Shown one piece after another: positions 1 through 9,889 of a stretch of 64,000 nucleotides of DNA (positions are counted from its first letter, which is position 1; every line of letters starts with the position of its first letter). Both the position numbers and the translations under genes were made by a program. A model generated the notes under the pieces. The model searched no databases and was not told the DNA's origin. It saw nothing but the letters and a program-made list of their open reading frames with translations. This stretch comes from Streptomyces ochraceiscleroticus (GTDB lineage: Bacteria > Actinomycetota > Actinomycetes > Streptomycetales > Streptomycetaceae). Where the stretch lies: the NCBI RefSeq assembly GCF_000720485.1, contig NZ_JOAX01000038.1, positions 32,971 through 96,970 on the forward strand, in the 5' to 3' direction.

Positions 1-1242
1 GAGCCTGCCGTGCTTGTCCAGCGCGAGCTGTCCGTACCCGTCCACCAGCGGCCCACGCGCCGCCAGCCGGTCCTCCCACGCGCGGGTCGCCAGGATGGAC
101 ACCCGGTCGGTGGGCCCGCCGACCGCGTAGGGATCGAGCCCGACGCGCCGCAGGTCGCGGTCCTGGTCGGCGGACTGTACGAGCCCCGCGCCCGGGTCCA
201 GATGCCAGCGCCCGACCGCGTCGACCAGCAGCATGTCCTCGTCGCGGCCGGTCAGCGCGGCGCCGCCCCCGATCATCACCGGGCGCGGCTCCACTCTGCC
301 GCCGTGCCACAGCGCCTCGTCCCGCATCTGCCGCTCGGTGGCCGCGCTCCGGGCGCTCCGCGCCGCGGCCTCCTGCTCGGCGGTCTCGGCCATGGCACTC
401 GCCGGCGCGTCCGCCTCCGGCAGCGCGACCGACACCACCCGCCCTCCAAGGACGGTCCGCACCTCCCGCGCGGCCAGCGCCTCCGCCTCCCGGAACGCGT
501 GCAGGGCGGCGGCGTCTTGGGGGGAGAGGTGTTCTATGGGGTGGGCGAGGTCGTCCGTCAGCCGTTCGGCGTCGGACGAGAGATGGTCACGTGCGTAGCC
601 GAGCCGGATGCGGGCGTCCATGGCGCTCTGGGCGAACGCTTCGCTCTCGTCGAGTGCCGCTGTCGGCCGCAGGCCGCACCGGTCGATCAGACCTGACAGC
701 TCCGCCCGTATCCCGGCCCTCTGTTCCACCGGGAGCGAAGGGTCGGAGAGCTGCTGTGCGAGCCAGTTGAGCTGCCCGATCTGTCCTCGGTCCGTCGCGG
801 ACAGCTCCGCATCGGACGGCAGCTCCGCCCCGTTCTGGAGCATGTCCCGCACCACAGGGGCGAGACCGGCGCTGGACCGTTCCCGGCCGGCCAGGAACTC
901 GCCCGCGCCCTGGGAGAGCACCCGCCCCAGCTGGTCGAGGGGCAGGCGGTCGGACGCGTGCACCATGTAGTGCTCGGAGGTCGTGTTGATGAACGTACGC
1001 GCCACCGTGCCGTCCGGGAGCGGCACCGCGTCCACCCAGACGGAGATCGACTGTCCGGAGACATGCAGCGCGTCGAAGAACGGGCGCCCGTCGTCGTGCT
1101 TCAGCTCGGCCCGGAAACCGGCGAGTTCCAGTACCTGCGGCAGCAGCCGCTGCGCTTCCGCGAGCAACTCGCGCTGGCTCGTCCATGAGCCCTGCTGCCG
1201 CGGCATGCTCAGCAGCAATCTGGGATCGGTACCCGCGTCCAC
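1..1242 (-). CDS. Unknown large protein, N-terminal part (C-terminus beyond window)
   Basis: The minus-strand frame with codons in phase with base 1 stays open from about 1302 to the window edge and has the strong third-position G/C bias of real Streptomyces genes. It encodes at least 413 residues. The chosen start is GTG at 1242, preceded closely by GGGGGAG; a TTG at 1263 and an ATG at 1206 are alternatives. The first ~250 residues are a mixed, mostly soluble sequence with no signal peptide or membrane segment. After a Glu/Ala-rich helical stretch comes a glycine cluster (VMIGGGAAL) followed by a GRDEDMLLVD segment and a WEDRLAARGPLVDG segment, faintly like a dinucleotide-binding fold. I do not recognise the family with confidence. 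It diverges from the zinc-ribbon-like gene at 1305. Confidence 0.6.
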   Translation of the reverse strand, partial: MDAGTDPRLLLSMPRQQGSWTSQRELLAEAQRLLPQVLELAGFRAELKHDDGRPFFDALHVSGQSISVWVDAVPLPDGTVARTFINTTSEHYMVHASDRLPLDQLGRVLSQGAGEFLAGRERSSAGLAPVVRDMLQNGAELPSDAELSATDRGQIGQLNWLAQQLSDPSLPVEQRAGIRAELSGLIDRCGLRPTAALDESEAFAQSAMDARIRLGYARDHLSSDAERLTDDLAHPIEHLSPQDAAALHAFREAEALAAREVRTVLGGRVVSVALPEADAPASAMAETAEQEAAARSARSAATERQMRDEALWHGGRVEPRPVMIGGGAALTGRDEDMLLVDAVGRWHLDPGAGLVQSADQDRDLRRVGLDPYAVGGPTDRVSILATRAWEDRLAARGPLVDGYGQLALDKHGRL

Positions 1243-1291
1243 GTGCTCCCCCGATGACGTCAACTCCCGTACTACCGTGAGCCGCAGCGTA

Positions 1292-1297
1292 TAGGAT
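1292..1297 (+). promoter_or_regulatory. -10 hexamer TAGGAT of a leaderless promoter
   Basis: TATAGGAT ends seven bases before the ATG at 1305, so transcription would begin at or next to the start codon. There is no ribosome-binding site before that ATG, which fits a leaderless mRNA. No good -35 is visible. Confidence 0.5.
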
Positions 1298-1304
1298 CGC
1301 GATC

Positions 1305-1859
1305 ATGCTGATAGCGCGTTCGGCCCTGGAAGCCCACCTCTACATGGACCTGCATCCGTGCGAATGCGGGGTCGCGGATTTCGCGCGTCAGCACAGCCTC
1401 CAGCAGCGCGAGGGTGCGCTGGTATCGGTGTACGAGGGCGCGTGCGCGGGGTGCGGGCGTCAGCGGCAGTTCGCTTTCGAGATGGCGGAGGAAACGCCGC
1501 CGCCTCCGCCGGCATTCGGCGGTCCGACGCCTTCCCGGATCATTGACCCCGGGGAGTTCAAGGCGGTGGCCGGCCGGATCACCACCCGTATCAGCCCCGA
1601 AATGCTGCGGACTCCGGCAAAGGACCGTCGGCAGTTCCGCCCGCAGGCCGTTTACGCGCTCGCGGCGACGGAGGAAATCCTCAAGTTCTTCGCCGAGGGG
1701 CAGGACCAGCTTCCGGCCGAGGCTTTTCACTCGGAGCTCGGCCGGGCGATGTACGAGAGGGACCCCGGCAAGTTCGCGCGGGACCTCGTGGAGTCCGACA
1801 TCGAGCTGAAGCGTCAGATCCTCGCGGACATCGACAAGGTGAGCCCGCCGCTTTCCTGA
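1305..1859 (+). CDS. Hypothetical protein with CxC...CxxC zinc-ribbon-like motif
   Basis: A 184-residue soluble protein of unknown function. Near the N-terminus it has a Cys-x-Cys pair (HPCECG, around residues 19-21) and about 27 residues later a CAGCG pair, a spacing typical of a small structural zinc site. The middle is proline-rich (EETPPPPPAF) and the C-terminal half is charged and probably helical. The ATG at 1305 is favoured because a TAGGAT hexamer lies just upstream; an in-frame ATG at 1344 is possible. It is transcribed divergently from the large unknown gene on its left, and a hairpin follows it, so it is probably monocistronic. The function is not inferable from sequence alone. Confidence 0.65.
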   Translation: MLIARSALEAHLYMDLHPCECGVADFARQHSLQQREGALVSVYEGACAGCGRQRQFAFEMAEETPPPPPAFGGPTPSRIIDPGEFKAVAGRITTRISPEMLRTPAKDRRQFRPQAVYALAATEEILKFFAEGQDQLPAEAFHSELGRAMYERDPGKFARDLVESDIELKRQILADIDKVSPPLS

Positions 1860-1881
1860 CCTCCGCCCCCACCCCCCCTCC

Positions 1882-1906
1882 GCGCCCCCGGCCACCCCGG
1901 GGGCGC
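1882..1906 (+). terminator. 10-bp inverted repeat terminator
   Basis: Perfect 10-bp arms (GCGCCCCCGG and its complement) around the loop CCACC, 22 bases after the stop of the preceding gene and before the transporter operon. Confidence 0.6.
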
Positions 1907-2032
1907 TCGCGCATTCGGATGGTTTCCGTGGAGCCGGGGGCTCGTACGGCCGTAGTGGGAGTGCGACCGCATCCTCTTTGGGTTCTTATGTGGCCTACGT
2001 ACGACTTGTGTCGCGGACTGAGGAGGCACCGG

Positions 2033-3664
2033 ATGCGTGGAGCCACCCGTGCGAAGTGGGCGGTGGGAACGGTGGCCGTCGCCCTCGTGGCGACGGCGTG
2101 TGGTGGCGGCGGGGGCGGCGGTGGCGGGGACGGCAAGGGAGTCCTCAGTTCGTCCTGGGGTGACCCGCAGAACCCCTTGGAGCCCGCCAATACCAACGAG
2201 GTGCAGGGCGGCAAGGTCCTCGACATGATCTTCCGGGGGCTCAAGCGGTACGACCCGAAGACCGGCGAGGCCGAGGACATGCTCGCCCGGAAGATCGAGA
2301 CCAAGGATCAGCAGAATTACACGGTCACGATCAAAAAGGGCTGGAAGTTCAGCAATGGGGAGCCGGTCACCGCGCAGTCGTTCGTGGATGCCTGGAATTA
2401 TGGGGCGCTGATCGACAACAATCAGAAGAATGCCTATTTCTTCGGGTATATCGAGGGATACGAGAAGGTCCATCCGGAGAGCGGGAAGTCCAGCGCCAAG
2501 ACGCTGTCCGGGCTGCGGGTGAAGGATGACCACACCTTTACCGTGCGGCTCAACCAGAAGTTCTCCACCTGGCCGCAGACGCTCGGGTATCCCGCCTTCG
2601 CGCCGCTGCCGCGCGCCTTCTTCAAGGACCATGACGGCTGGCTGAAGAAGCCGGTCGGGAACGGGCCGTACAAGGTCGAGTCCTACACCAAGGGGTCGGC
2701 GATGAAGCTGCGGAAGTGGGGCGGGTACACGGGCCCGGACAAGGCCCGGAACGGCGGCGTGGACCTGCGGGTCTACACCGACAACAACACCGCCTACACC
2801 GATCTGCAGGCCGGCAATCTCGACCTCAGCGATGACATTCCCGCCGCGCAGCTCAAGAACGCGAAGGCGGACCTCGGCGACCGGTACATCAATCAGCCCG
2901 CCGGAATCATCCAGACCCTGACCTTTCCCATGTACGACCCCAAGTGGGGATCGCAGAAGATGGCGAAGGTGCGGCAGGGGCTGTCCATGGCGATCGACCG
3001 CAAGACGATCACCCGGCAGATCTTCCAGAACACCCGCACCCCGGCCAGTGACTGGACCTCGCCCGTGCTCAAGGCCGACGGCGGGTACAAGGCCGGGCTG
3101 TGCGGAACGGCGTGCGCATACAAGCCGGCCGAGGCGCGCAAGCTCATCAAGGAGGGCGGCGGGCTGCCCGGCGGCAAGGTCACCGTCACGTACAACGCCG
3201 ACACCGGCTCGCACAAGGACTGGGTCGACGCGCTCTGCAACAGCGTCAACAAGGTGCTGAAGAACGACAAGGCGTGTGTGGGCAATCCGGTGGGGACTTT
3301 CGCGGACTACCGGAACCAGATCACGGCCAAGAAGATGAAGGGGCCGTTCCGTGCCGGCTGGCAGATGGACTACCCGCTCATCCAGAACTTCCTGCAGCCG
3401 ATGTACTACACCGACGCCTCCTCCAACGACGGCAAGTACAGCAACAAGCAGTTCGACAAGCTGGTCGACGAGGCCAATGCCGAGACCGACCGGCAGGCGG
3501 CCGTGCGGAAGTTCCAGGACGCGGAGAAGGTACTGGTCAAGGACATGCCGGTGATCCCGCTCTGGTACCAGAACGGCAGCGGGGGCTACACCGACCGGCT
3601 GAGTGATGTGAGACTCAATCAGTTCAGCGTGCCCGTCTACGACCGGATCAAGGTCGGCAGCTGA
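2033..3664 (+). CDS. Oligopeptide ABC transporter, substrate-binding lipoprotein
   Basis: Extracytoplasmic peptide-binding lipoprotein of the SBP_bac_5 (OppA/DppA) family, 543 residues. The ATG at 2033 follows GAGGAGG at ideal spacing; upstream in-frame starts lack a site. The N-terminus is positively charged, then hydrophobic, with a lipobox ending VATAC, giving Cys23 as the lipidated residue, followed by a glycine run. The mature domain opens with DPQNPLEP, the usual entry to the first lobe. It is the first gene of a five-gene plus-strand operon (binding protein, two permeases, two ATPases) with only 4 bases to the next gene. The gene order differs from bldK, so I treat it as a paralogous peptide importer. 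Substrate unknown. Confidence 0.9.
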   Translation: MRGATRAKWAVGTVAVALVATACGGGGGGGGGDGKGVLSSSWGDPQNPLEPANTNEVQGGKVLDMIFRGLKRYDPKTGEAEDMLARKIETKDQQNYTVTIKKGWKFSNGEPVTAQSFVDAWNYGALIDNNQKNAYFFGYIEGYEKVHPESGKSSAKTLSGLRVKDDHTFTVRLNQKFSTWPQTLGYPAFAPLPRAFFKDHDGWLKKPVGNGPYKVESYTKGSAMKLRKWGGYTGPDKARNGGVDLRVYTDNNTAYTDLQAGNLDLSDDIPAAQLKNAKADLGDRYINQPAGIIQTLTFPMYDPKWGSQKMAKVRQGLSMAIDRKTITRQIFQNTRTPASDWTSPVLKADGGYKAGLCGTACAYKPAEARKLIKEGGGLPGGKVTVTYNADTGSHKDWVDALCNSVNKVLKNDKACVGNPVGTFADYRNQITAKKMKGPFRAGWQMDYPLIQNFLQPMYYTDASSNDGKYSNKQFDKLVDEANAETDRQAAVRKFQDAEKVLVKDMPVIPLWYQNGSGGYTDRLSDVRLNQFSVPVYDRIKVGS

Positions 3665-3668
3665 CCTC

Positions 3669-4592
3669 ATGGGACGCTACGTCATCCGGCGGCTGCTCCA
3701 GATGATCCCGGTGTTCATCGGCAGCACGTTCCTGATCTTCTTCATGGTGTATGCGCTGGGCGACCCGGTCGCCGCGATGTTCGGCGACCGCGCCCCCGAC
3801 CCCGCCACCGCGGCGCGCATCCGCGAGGAACTCCTCCTCGACCAGCCGCTGTGGAAGCAGTACCTGCACTACATGGGCCAGATCTTCCGCGGGGACTTCG
3901 GCACCGCCTTCAACGGGCAGCCGGTCACCGAGCTGATGGGCACCGCCTTCCCGGTCACCCTGCGGCTGACCCTGGTCGCCATCGTCATCGAGATCATCGT
4001 CGGCGTCACCCTCGGCGTCCTCAGCGGGCTGCGGCGCGGGCGCGCGCTGGACACCTCGGTCCTGGTCTTCACCCTGGTCGTGGTCTCCATTCCGACCTTC
4101 GTCAGCGGTTATGTGCTGCAGTTCCTGCTCGGCGTGAAGTGGGGGTGGGTGAAGCCGACCGTCTCCACCGACGCGTACCTGGACGAACTGCTGCTGCCCG
4201 GCGTGGTGCTCGCGCTGGTCTCGCTCGCGTACGTCACCCGGCTCACCCGCACCTCGCTCGCCGAGAACGCGCGCGCGGACTATGTGCGCACCGCGGTGGC
4301 CAAGGGGCTGCCGCGGCGCCGGGTCGTCACCCGGCACCTGCTGCGCAACTCGCTGATCCCGGTGATCACCTTCATCGGTACCGACATCGGCCAACTGATG
4401 GGCGGCGCCATCGTCACCGAGCGGATCTTCAACATCCACGGCGTCGGCTTCCAGCTCTACCAGGGCATCCTGCGGCAGAACTCGCCCACCGTCGTCGGCT
4501 TCGTCACCGTCCTCGTGCTGGTCTTCCTCTTCGCCAACCTCGTCGTCGACCTGCTGTACGCCGTCCTCGACCCGAGGATCCGCTATGCCTGA
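3669..4592 (+). CDS. Oligopeptide ABC transporter permease (DppB/OppB type)
   Basis: Integral membrane permease of the binding-protein-dependent transport family, 307 residues. The N-terminus MGRYVIRRLLQMIPVFIGST is the standard first helix of DppB-type subunits. About six membrane segments follow, with the cytoplasmic EAA-type loop (DYVRTAVAKGLP) that docks on the ATPase. It lies 4 bases after the binding-protein gene and overlaps the next permease gene by 8 bases, so translation is probably coupled. It would form the heteromeric channel with the next gene product and be powered by the two ATPases further down. Confidence 0.92.
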   Translation: MGRYVIRRLLQMIPVFIGSTFLIFFMVYALGDPVAAMFGDRAPDPATAARIREELLLDQPLWKQYLHYMGQIFRGDFGTAFNGQPVTELMGTAFPVTLRLTLVAIVIEIIVGVTLGVLSGLRRGRALDTSVLVFTLVVVSIPTFVSGYVLQFLLGVKWGWVKPTVSTDAYLDELLLPGVVLALVSLAYVTRLTRTSLAENARADYVRTAVAKGLPRRRVVTRHLLRNSLIPVITFIGTDIGQLMGGAIVTERIFNIHGVGFQLYQGILRQNSPTVVGFVTVLVLVFLFANLVVDLLYAVLDPRIRYA

Positions 4593-5556
4593 GCAATACG
4601 TACCGAAAGAAGCGGTCACCCATGGGGACGGCGGCACCACCGCCCTGGCGATGGCCGAGGCCGAGACGCTGGAGGGCGGCCGGAACGGCCGGGGCGGGAG
4701 CCCGCGCGACAAGCCGCGCAGCCTGTGGGGCGACGCCTGGCGCGACCTGCGCCGCAACCCCGTCTTCCTGGTCTCCGCGCTGATCATCCTCTTCCTGGTC
4801 GTCATCGCGATCTGGCCGGAGCTGATCGCCGACGGGAATCCCTACCGCGCGGACCTCGCCAAGGCCCAGGAGGGCTCCGCGCCCGGCCACCCCTTCGGCT
4901 TCGACACCCAGGGGCGGGACGTCTACACCCGTACCGTCTACGGCGCCCGCGCCTCCATCACCGTCGGCATCTGCGCCACCGCGGGCGCGGCCCTCCTCGG
5001 CAGCGCCCTCGGCGGCCTCGCCGGCTTTTTCGGCGGCTGGTGGGACGCGCTGCTCTCGCGCGTCGCCGACATCTTCTTCGGCATCCCCGTGCTCCTCGGC
5101 GGCCTGGTCTTCCTGTCCGTCGTCACCAGCAAGACGGTGTGGCCGGTGGTCGGCTTCATCGTGCTGCTCGGCTGGCCGCAGATCGCCCGGATCGCCCGCG
5201 GCTCCGTCGTCACCGCCAAGCAGAACGACTACGTCCAGGCCGCGCGGGCGCTCGGCGCCTCCTCCGGCCGGCTGCTGCTGCGGCACATCGCGCCCAACGC
5301 CGTGGCCCCCGTCATCGTCGTCGCCACCATCGCGCTCGGTACGTACATCTCCCTGGAGGCCACGCTGTCCTACCTCGGCGCGGGCCTGAAGCCGCCCACC
5401 GTCTCCTGGGGCATCGACATCTCCACCGCCTCCACCTACATCCGCAACGCGCCGCACATGCTGCTGTATCCGGCGGGCGCGCTGTCGATCACGGTGCTGG
5501 CGTTCATCATGCTCGGCGACGCGGTACGCGACGCCCTCGACCCCAAGCTGCGCTGA
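4585..5556 (+). CDS. Oligopeptide ABC transporter permease (DppC/OppC type)
   Basis: Second permease, 323 residues. A cytoplasmic tail of about 55 residues precedes the OppC-type N-terminal segment (RSLWGDAWRDLRRNPVFLVS) and the first membrane helix. The C-terminal half carries five further hydrophobic segments and the EAA-type loop around NDYVQAARALGAS. The C-terminal motif MLGDAVRDALDPKLR is typical of this family. Its ATG lies inside the end of the upstream permease gene, and the next gene starts 11 bases after its stop. It pairs with the DppB-type subunit encoded upstream. Confidence 0.92.
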   Translation: MPEQYVPKEAVTHGDGGTTALAMAEAETLEGGRNGRGGSPRDKPRSLWGDAWRDLRRNPVFLVSALIILFLVVIAIWPELIADGNPYRADLAKAQEGSAPGHPFGFDTQGRDVYTRTVYGARASITVGICATAGAALLGSALGGLAGFFGGWWDALLSRVADIFFGIPVLLGGLVFLSVVTSKTVWPVVGFIVLLGWPQIARIARGSVVTAKQNDYVQAARALGASSGRLLLRHIAPNAVAPVIVVATIALGTYISLEATLSYLGAGLKPPTVSWGIDISTASTYIRNAPHMLLYPAGALSITVLAFIMLGDAVRDALDPKLR

Positions 5557-5567
5557 GGAGACGGCTG

Positions 5568-6524
5568 ATGGCCACCGCCACCACTCCCGAGCCCGCGCCG
5601 GACTCCAGTACACCGGCCCCTGCCCTGCTCGATGTACGCGACCTGTACGTGGAGTTCCGCACCCGCGACGGCGTCGCCCAGGCCGTCAACGGCGTCAGCT
5701 ACCGCGTCGACGCGGGCGAGACGCTCGCCGTGCTCGGCGAGTCCGGCTCCGGCAAGTCCGTCACCGCCCAGGCGGTCATGGGGATCCTCGACTCGCCGCC
5801 CGGCTTCGTCACCGGCGGCGAGGTCCTCTTCCGGGGCCGGGACCTGCTCAAGGCCGCGCCCGAGGAGCGGCGCAGGGTCCGCGGCGCCCGGATGGCGATG
5901 ATCTTCCAGGACGCGCTGTCCTCGCTGAACCCGGTGCTGTCGGTGGGCGCGCAGCTCGGCGAGATGTACGAGGTCCACCAGGGAATGAAGCGCAAGGACG
6001 CGCGGGCCAAGGCGGTCGAGCTGATGGACCGGGTGAAGATCCCCGCGGCCCGCAGCCGCGTGGGGGACTACCCGCACCAGTTCTCCGGCGGTATGCGGCA
6101 GCGCATCATGATCGCGATGGCGCTGGCCCTGGAGCCGGACCTGATCATCGCCGACGAGCCGACGACGGCGCTGGACGTCACGGTCCAGGCCCAGGTCATG
6201 GACCTGCTGGCCGACCTCCAGCGCGAGTACGCCATGGGGCTGATCCTGATCACCCACGACCTGGGCGTGGTCGCGGACGTCGCCGACCGGATCGCGGTGA
6301 TGTACGCGGGCCGGATCGTCGAGACCTCTCCCATTCACGATCTCTACAAGACCCCCGCGCACCCCTACACCCGCGGCCTGCTGGACTCCATCCCGCGCCT
6401 GGACCAGAAGGGCCAGGAGCTGTACGCGATCAAGGGCCTGCCGGACGTGGCGCCGGGCCGGTCCAGCGCCTGCCACTTCTGGGAGGAGACCGTGCGTGAC
6501 GAGGAGCCGCCGCATGACCGCTGA
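5568..6524 (+). CDS. Oligopeptide ABC transporter ATP-binding protein (DppD/OppD type)
   Basis: ATPase subunit, 318 residues. The ATG at 5568 is preceded by GAGGAGACGG, partly overlapping the stop of the previous gene. It shows Walker A (GESGSGKS), Q-loop ([12 protein letters not shown]), the ABC signature (FSGGMRQR), Walker B ([12 protein letters not shown]) and the H-loop (ITHDLGVV). The C-terminal oligopeptide-transporter extension is shorter than usual: it has a single cysteine (SSACHFW) in place of a cysteine cluster. It overlaps the next ATPase gene by 11 bases. It forms the heterodimeric motor of the importer with that product. Confidence 0.92.
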   Translation: MATATTPEPAPDSSTPAPALLDVRDLYVEFRTRDGVAQAVNGVSYRVDAGETLAVLGESGSGKSVTAQAVMGILDSPPGFVTGGEVLFRGRDLLKAAPEERRRVRGARMAMIFQDALSSLNPVLSVGAQLGEMYEVHQGMKRKDARAKAVELMDRVKIPAARSRVGDYPHQFSGGMRQRIMIAMALALEPDLIIADEPTTALDVTVQAQVMDLLADLQREYAMGLILITHDLGVVADVADRIAVMYAGRIVETSPIHDLYKTPAHPYTRGLLDSIPRLDQKGQELYAIKGLPDVAPGRSSACHFWEETVRDEEPPHDR

Positions 6525-7542
6525 GGCCATTCTGGAAGTGCGCGACCTGGTCAAGCACTACCCGCTGACCCAGGGCATCGTCCTGAAGAAGCAGGTCGGC
6601 GCGGTCAAGGCGGTCGACGGCGTCTCCTTCGACCTGCGCAAGGGCGAGACGCTCGGCATCGTGGGGGAGTCCGGCTGCGGCAAGTCCACTGTCGCGAGGA
6701 CACTGGTCGGCCTGGAGCGGCCGACCGCGGGCGCGATCCGGTACCACGGCGAGGACATCGCCAGGCTGTCCGGGCGGGCCCTGAAGGCGGTGCGCCGCAA
6801 CATCCAGATGGTCTTCCAGGACCCGTACACCTCGCTGAATCCGCGGATGACGGTGGGCGACATCATCGGCGAGCCGTACGACATCCATCCGGAGGTGGCC
6901 CCGAAGGGGGACCGGCGGCGCCGGGTGCAGGAGCTGCTGGACGTGGTCGGGCTGAACCCGGAGTACGTGAACCGGTACCCGCACCAGTTCTCCGGCGGGC
7001 AGCGGCAGCGGATCGGCATCGCGCGGGGGCTGGCGCTGCGGCCCGAGATCATCGTCGCGGACGAGCCGGTGTCCGCGCTGGACGTCTCCGTACAGGCGCA
7101 GGTCGTGAACCTGCTGGAGCGGCTGCAGGACGAGTTCGATCTGTCGTACGTCTTCATCGCGCACGACCTGTCGGTGGTGCGGCACATCTCGGACCGGGTG
7201 GCGGTCATGTATCTGGGCCGGATCGTGGAGACCGGCACGGAGGACGAGATCTACGGGCACCCCACGCACCCGTACACGCAGGCGTTGCTCTCCGCGGTGC
7301 CGGTGCCGGATCCCGATGCTCGGGAGCATCGGGAGCGCATCCTGTTGGCCGGGGACGTGCCGTCGCCGGCGGATCCGCCGTCGGGGTGCCGGTTTCGCAC
7401 GCGGTGCTGGAAGGCGCAGCCGGTGTGTGCGGAGGTCGTGCCTCCGCTGGCCGTGCCCGAGTGGTTCGCGGGGGCCGCGGGTCCGGCGCATCCTTCCGCG
7501 TGTCACTTCGCGGAGGAGCGCCACGTCGTGCCGAGTGAGTAG
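6514..7542 (+). CDS. Oligopeptide ABC transporter ATP-binding protein (DppF/OppF type)
   Basis: Second ATPase subunit, 342 residues. ATG 6514 is chosen because GAGGAG stands 8 bases upstream; an in-frame GTG at 6496 lacks such a site. Walker A is GESGCGKST, the signature [10 protein letters not shown], Walker [13 protein letters not shown], and the H-loop is in [12 protein letters not shown]. The C-terminus has the cysteine-containing oligopeptide/dipeptide extension ([15 protein letters not shown], then SACHF). It is the last gene of the plus-strand operon and faces the minus-strand operon across 125 bases that contain the long palindrome. Confidence 0.92.
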   Translation: MTAEAILEVRDLVKHYPLTQGIVLKKQVGAVKAVDGVSFDLRKGETLGIVGESGCGKSTVARTLVGLERPTAGAIRYHGEDIARLSGRALKAVRRNIQMVFQDPYTSLNPRMTVGDIIGEPYDIHPEVAPKGDRRRRVQELLDVVGLNPEYVNRYPHQFSGGQRQRIGIARGLALRPEIIVADEPVSALDVSVQAQVVNLLERLQDEFDLSYVFIAHDLSVVRHISDRVAVMYLGRIVETGTEDEIYGHPTHPYTQALLSAVPVPDPDAREHRERILLAGDVPSPADPPSGCRFRTRCWKAQPVCAEVVPPLAVPEWFAGAAGPAHPSACHFAEERHVVPSE

Positions 7543-7568
7543 CCCGGTGCGGCACCGTTGTGGCTGGT

Positions 7569-7612
7569 CGCGCAGTTCCCCGCGCCCCTGAAGGGGCGCG
7601 GGGAACTGCGCG
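7569..7612. repeat. 20-bp perfect palindrome, bidirectional terminator-like repeat
   Basis: CGCGCAGTTCCCCGCGCCCC and its exact complement surround a TGAA loop. It sits between two convergent operons, so it can terminate both. From memory, near-identical palindromes are scattered between genes in many Streptomyces genomes, making this a dispersed element as well as a terminator. No second copy was found by eye in this window. Confidence 0.85.
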
Positions 7613-7667
7613 AGCAACCGGCGCGGCGGGAAAGGTCGTCATGACCCGGACCACCGCGGCGATGCGG

Positions 7668-8801
<1,134 letters not shown>

Positions 8802-8816
8802 GATGGTCGTCGCTCC

Positions 8817-9878
8817 CTAGCCCAGCCGGGGCTTGATCTGCTCGGTGAAGAAGGTGTGCTTCTGCTCGGCGGTCAGGTGGCAGGCCGAGGCGCGCCCCGG
8901 CGCCAGCAGCGGCCGCTCGTCGGCGCAGCGGGTGCCGCCCACCTCCGAGGTGAAGGCGCAGCGCGGGTGGAAGGGGCAGCCGGACGGCGGGTTGAGCAGG
9001 CTCGGCGGGGAGCCGGGGATCGGGTGCAGCGGCTCGTCGACGCTGGCCGACAGGCGCGGCATCGAACCCAGCAGGCCCCAGGCGTAGGGGTGCTGGGGCG
9101 CGGTGAGGATGTCCTTGACCGTGCCGCGCTCCACCGCCCGGCCCGCGTACATCACCAGCAGCTCGTCGGCCATGTTGGCGACCACGCCGAGGTCGTGGGT
9201 GATCAGGATGATCGCGGAGCCGAACTCCTGCTGGAGGTCCTTCAGCAGGTCCAGGATTTGGGCCTGGACGGTGACGTCGAGCGCGGTGGTCGGCTCGTCC
9301 GCGATGAGCAGCGCGGGGTTGCAGACCAGCGCCATGGCGATCATCGCGCGCTGGCGCATGCCGCCGGAGAACTGGTGCGGGTAGTCGTCCACCCGCAGGC
9401 CCGGCTGCGGGATGCCGACCTTGGTCAGCATCTCGATGGCGCGCTGCCGGCCCTCGCGCTTGCTCGCGCCGGTGTGCTTGATGAACGGTTCGGCGATCTG
9501 CCGGCCCACCGTGTAGTACGGCGAGAGCGCCGTCAGCGGATCCTGGAAGATCATCGCCATCTTGTTGCCGCGGAGCTTCTGCAGCGTGCGCTCGCGGGCG
9601 CCGGTCAGCTCCTGGCCGTCCAGCGTGATCTCGCCGGCGATCTCGGTGGAGGCGGGGTTGTGCAGGCCCAGGACGGCGAGGTTGGTCACCGACTTGCCGG
9701 AGCCGGACTCGCCGACGATGCCGAGCGTCTGACCCTTCTGCAGGTCGAAGGAGAGCCCGTCGACGGCCTTGACGATGCCGTCCTCGGTGGAGAACCGCAC
9801 GTACAGGTCGCGGACCGACAGGAAGGGGTCCGATCCGGTCGGGACCGGTGCGCCTTCGGTCTTGGTGAGTGTGGTCAC
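8817..9878 (-). CDS. bldKD: BldK-type oligopeptide importer, ATP-binding protein BldKD
   Basis: ATPase subunit of 353 residues. GTG 9878 is chosen because AGGAGAG lies just upstream; a much longer open frame extends through the neighbouring permease gene but is only an out-of-frame shadow there. Walker A is GESGSGKS, the Q-loop [12 protein letters not shown], the signature FSGGMRQR, Walker [13 protein letters not shown], and the H-loop [12 protein letters not shown]. The C-terminal region has the cysteine pairs GCPFHPRC and ACHL of oligopeptide transport ATPases. It follows bldKC by 11 bases and precedes bldKE by 15, so these three genes are tightly linked. Confidence 0.87.
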   Translation of the reverse strand: MTTLTKTEGAPVPTGSDPFLSVRDLYVRFSTEDGIVKAVDGLSFDLQKGQTLGIVGESGSGKSVTNLAVLGLHNPASTEIAGEITLDGQELTGARERTLQKLRGNKMAMIFQDPLTALSPYYTVGRQIAEPFIKHTGASKREGRQRAIEMLTKVGIPQPGLRVDDYPHQFSGGMRQRAMIAMALVCNPALLIADEPTTALDVTVQAQILDLLKDLQQEFGSAIILITHDLGVVANMADELLVMYAGRAVERGTVKDILTAPQHPYAWGLLGSMPRLSASVDEPLHPIPGSPPSLLNPPSGCPFHPRCAFTSEVGGTRCADERPLLAPGRASACHLTAEQKHTFFTEQIKPRLG

Positions 9879-9889
9879 TGGTGGCTCTC

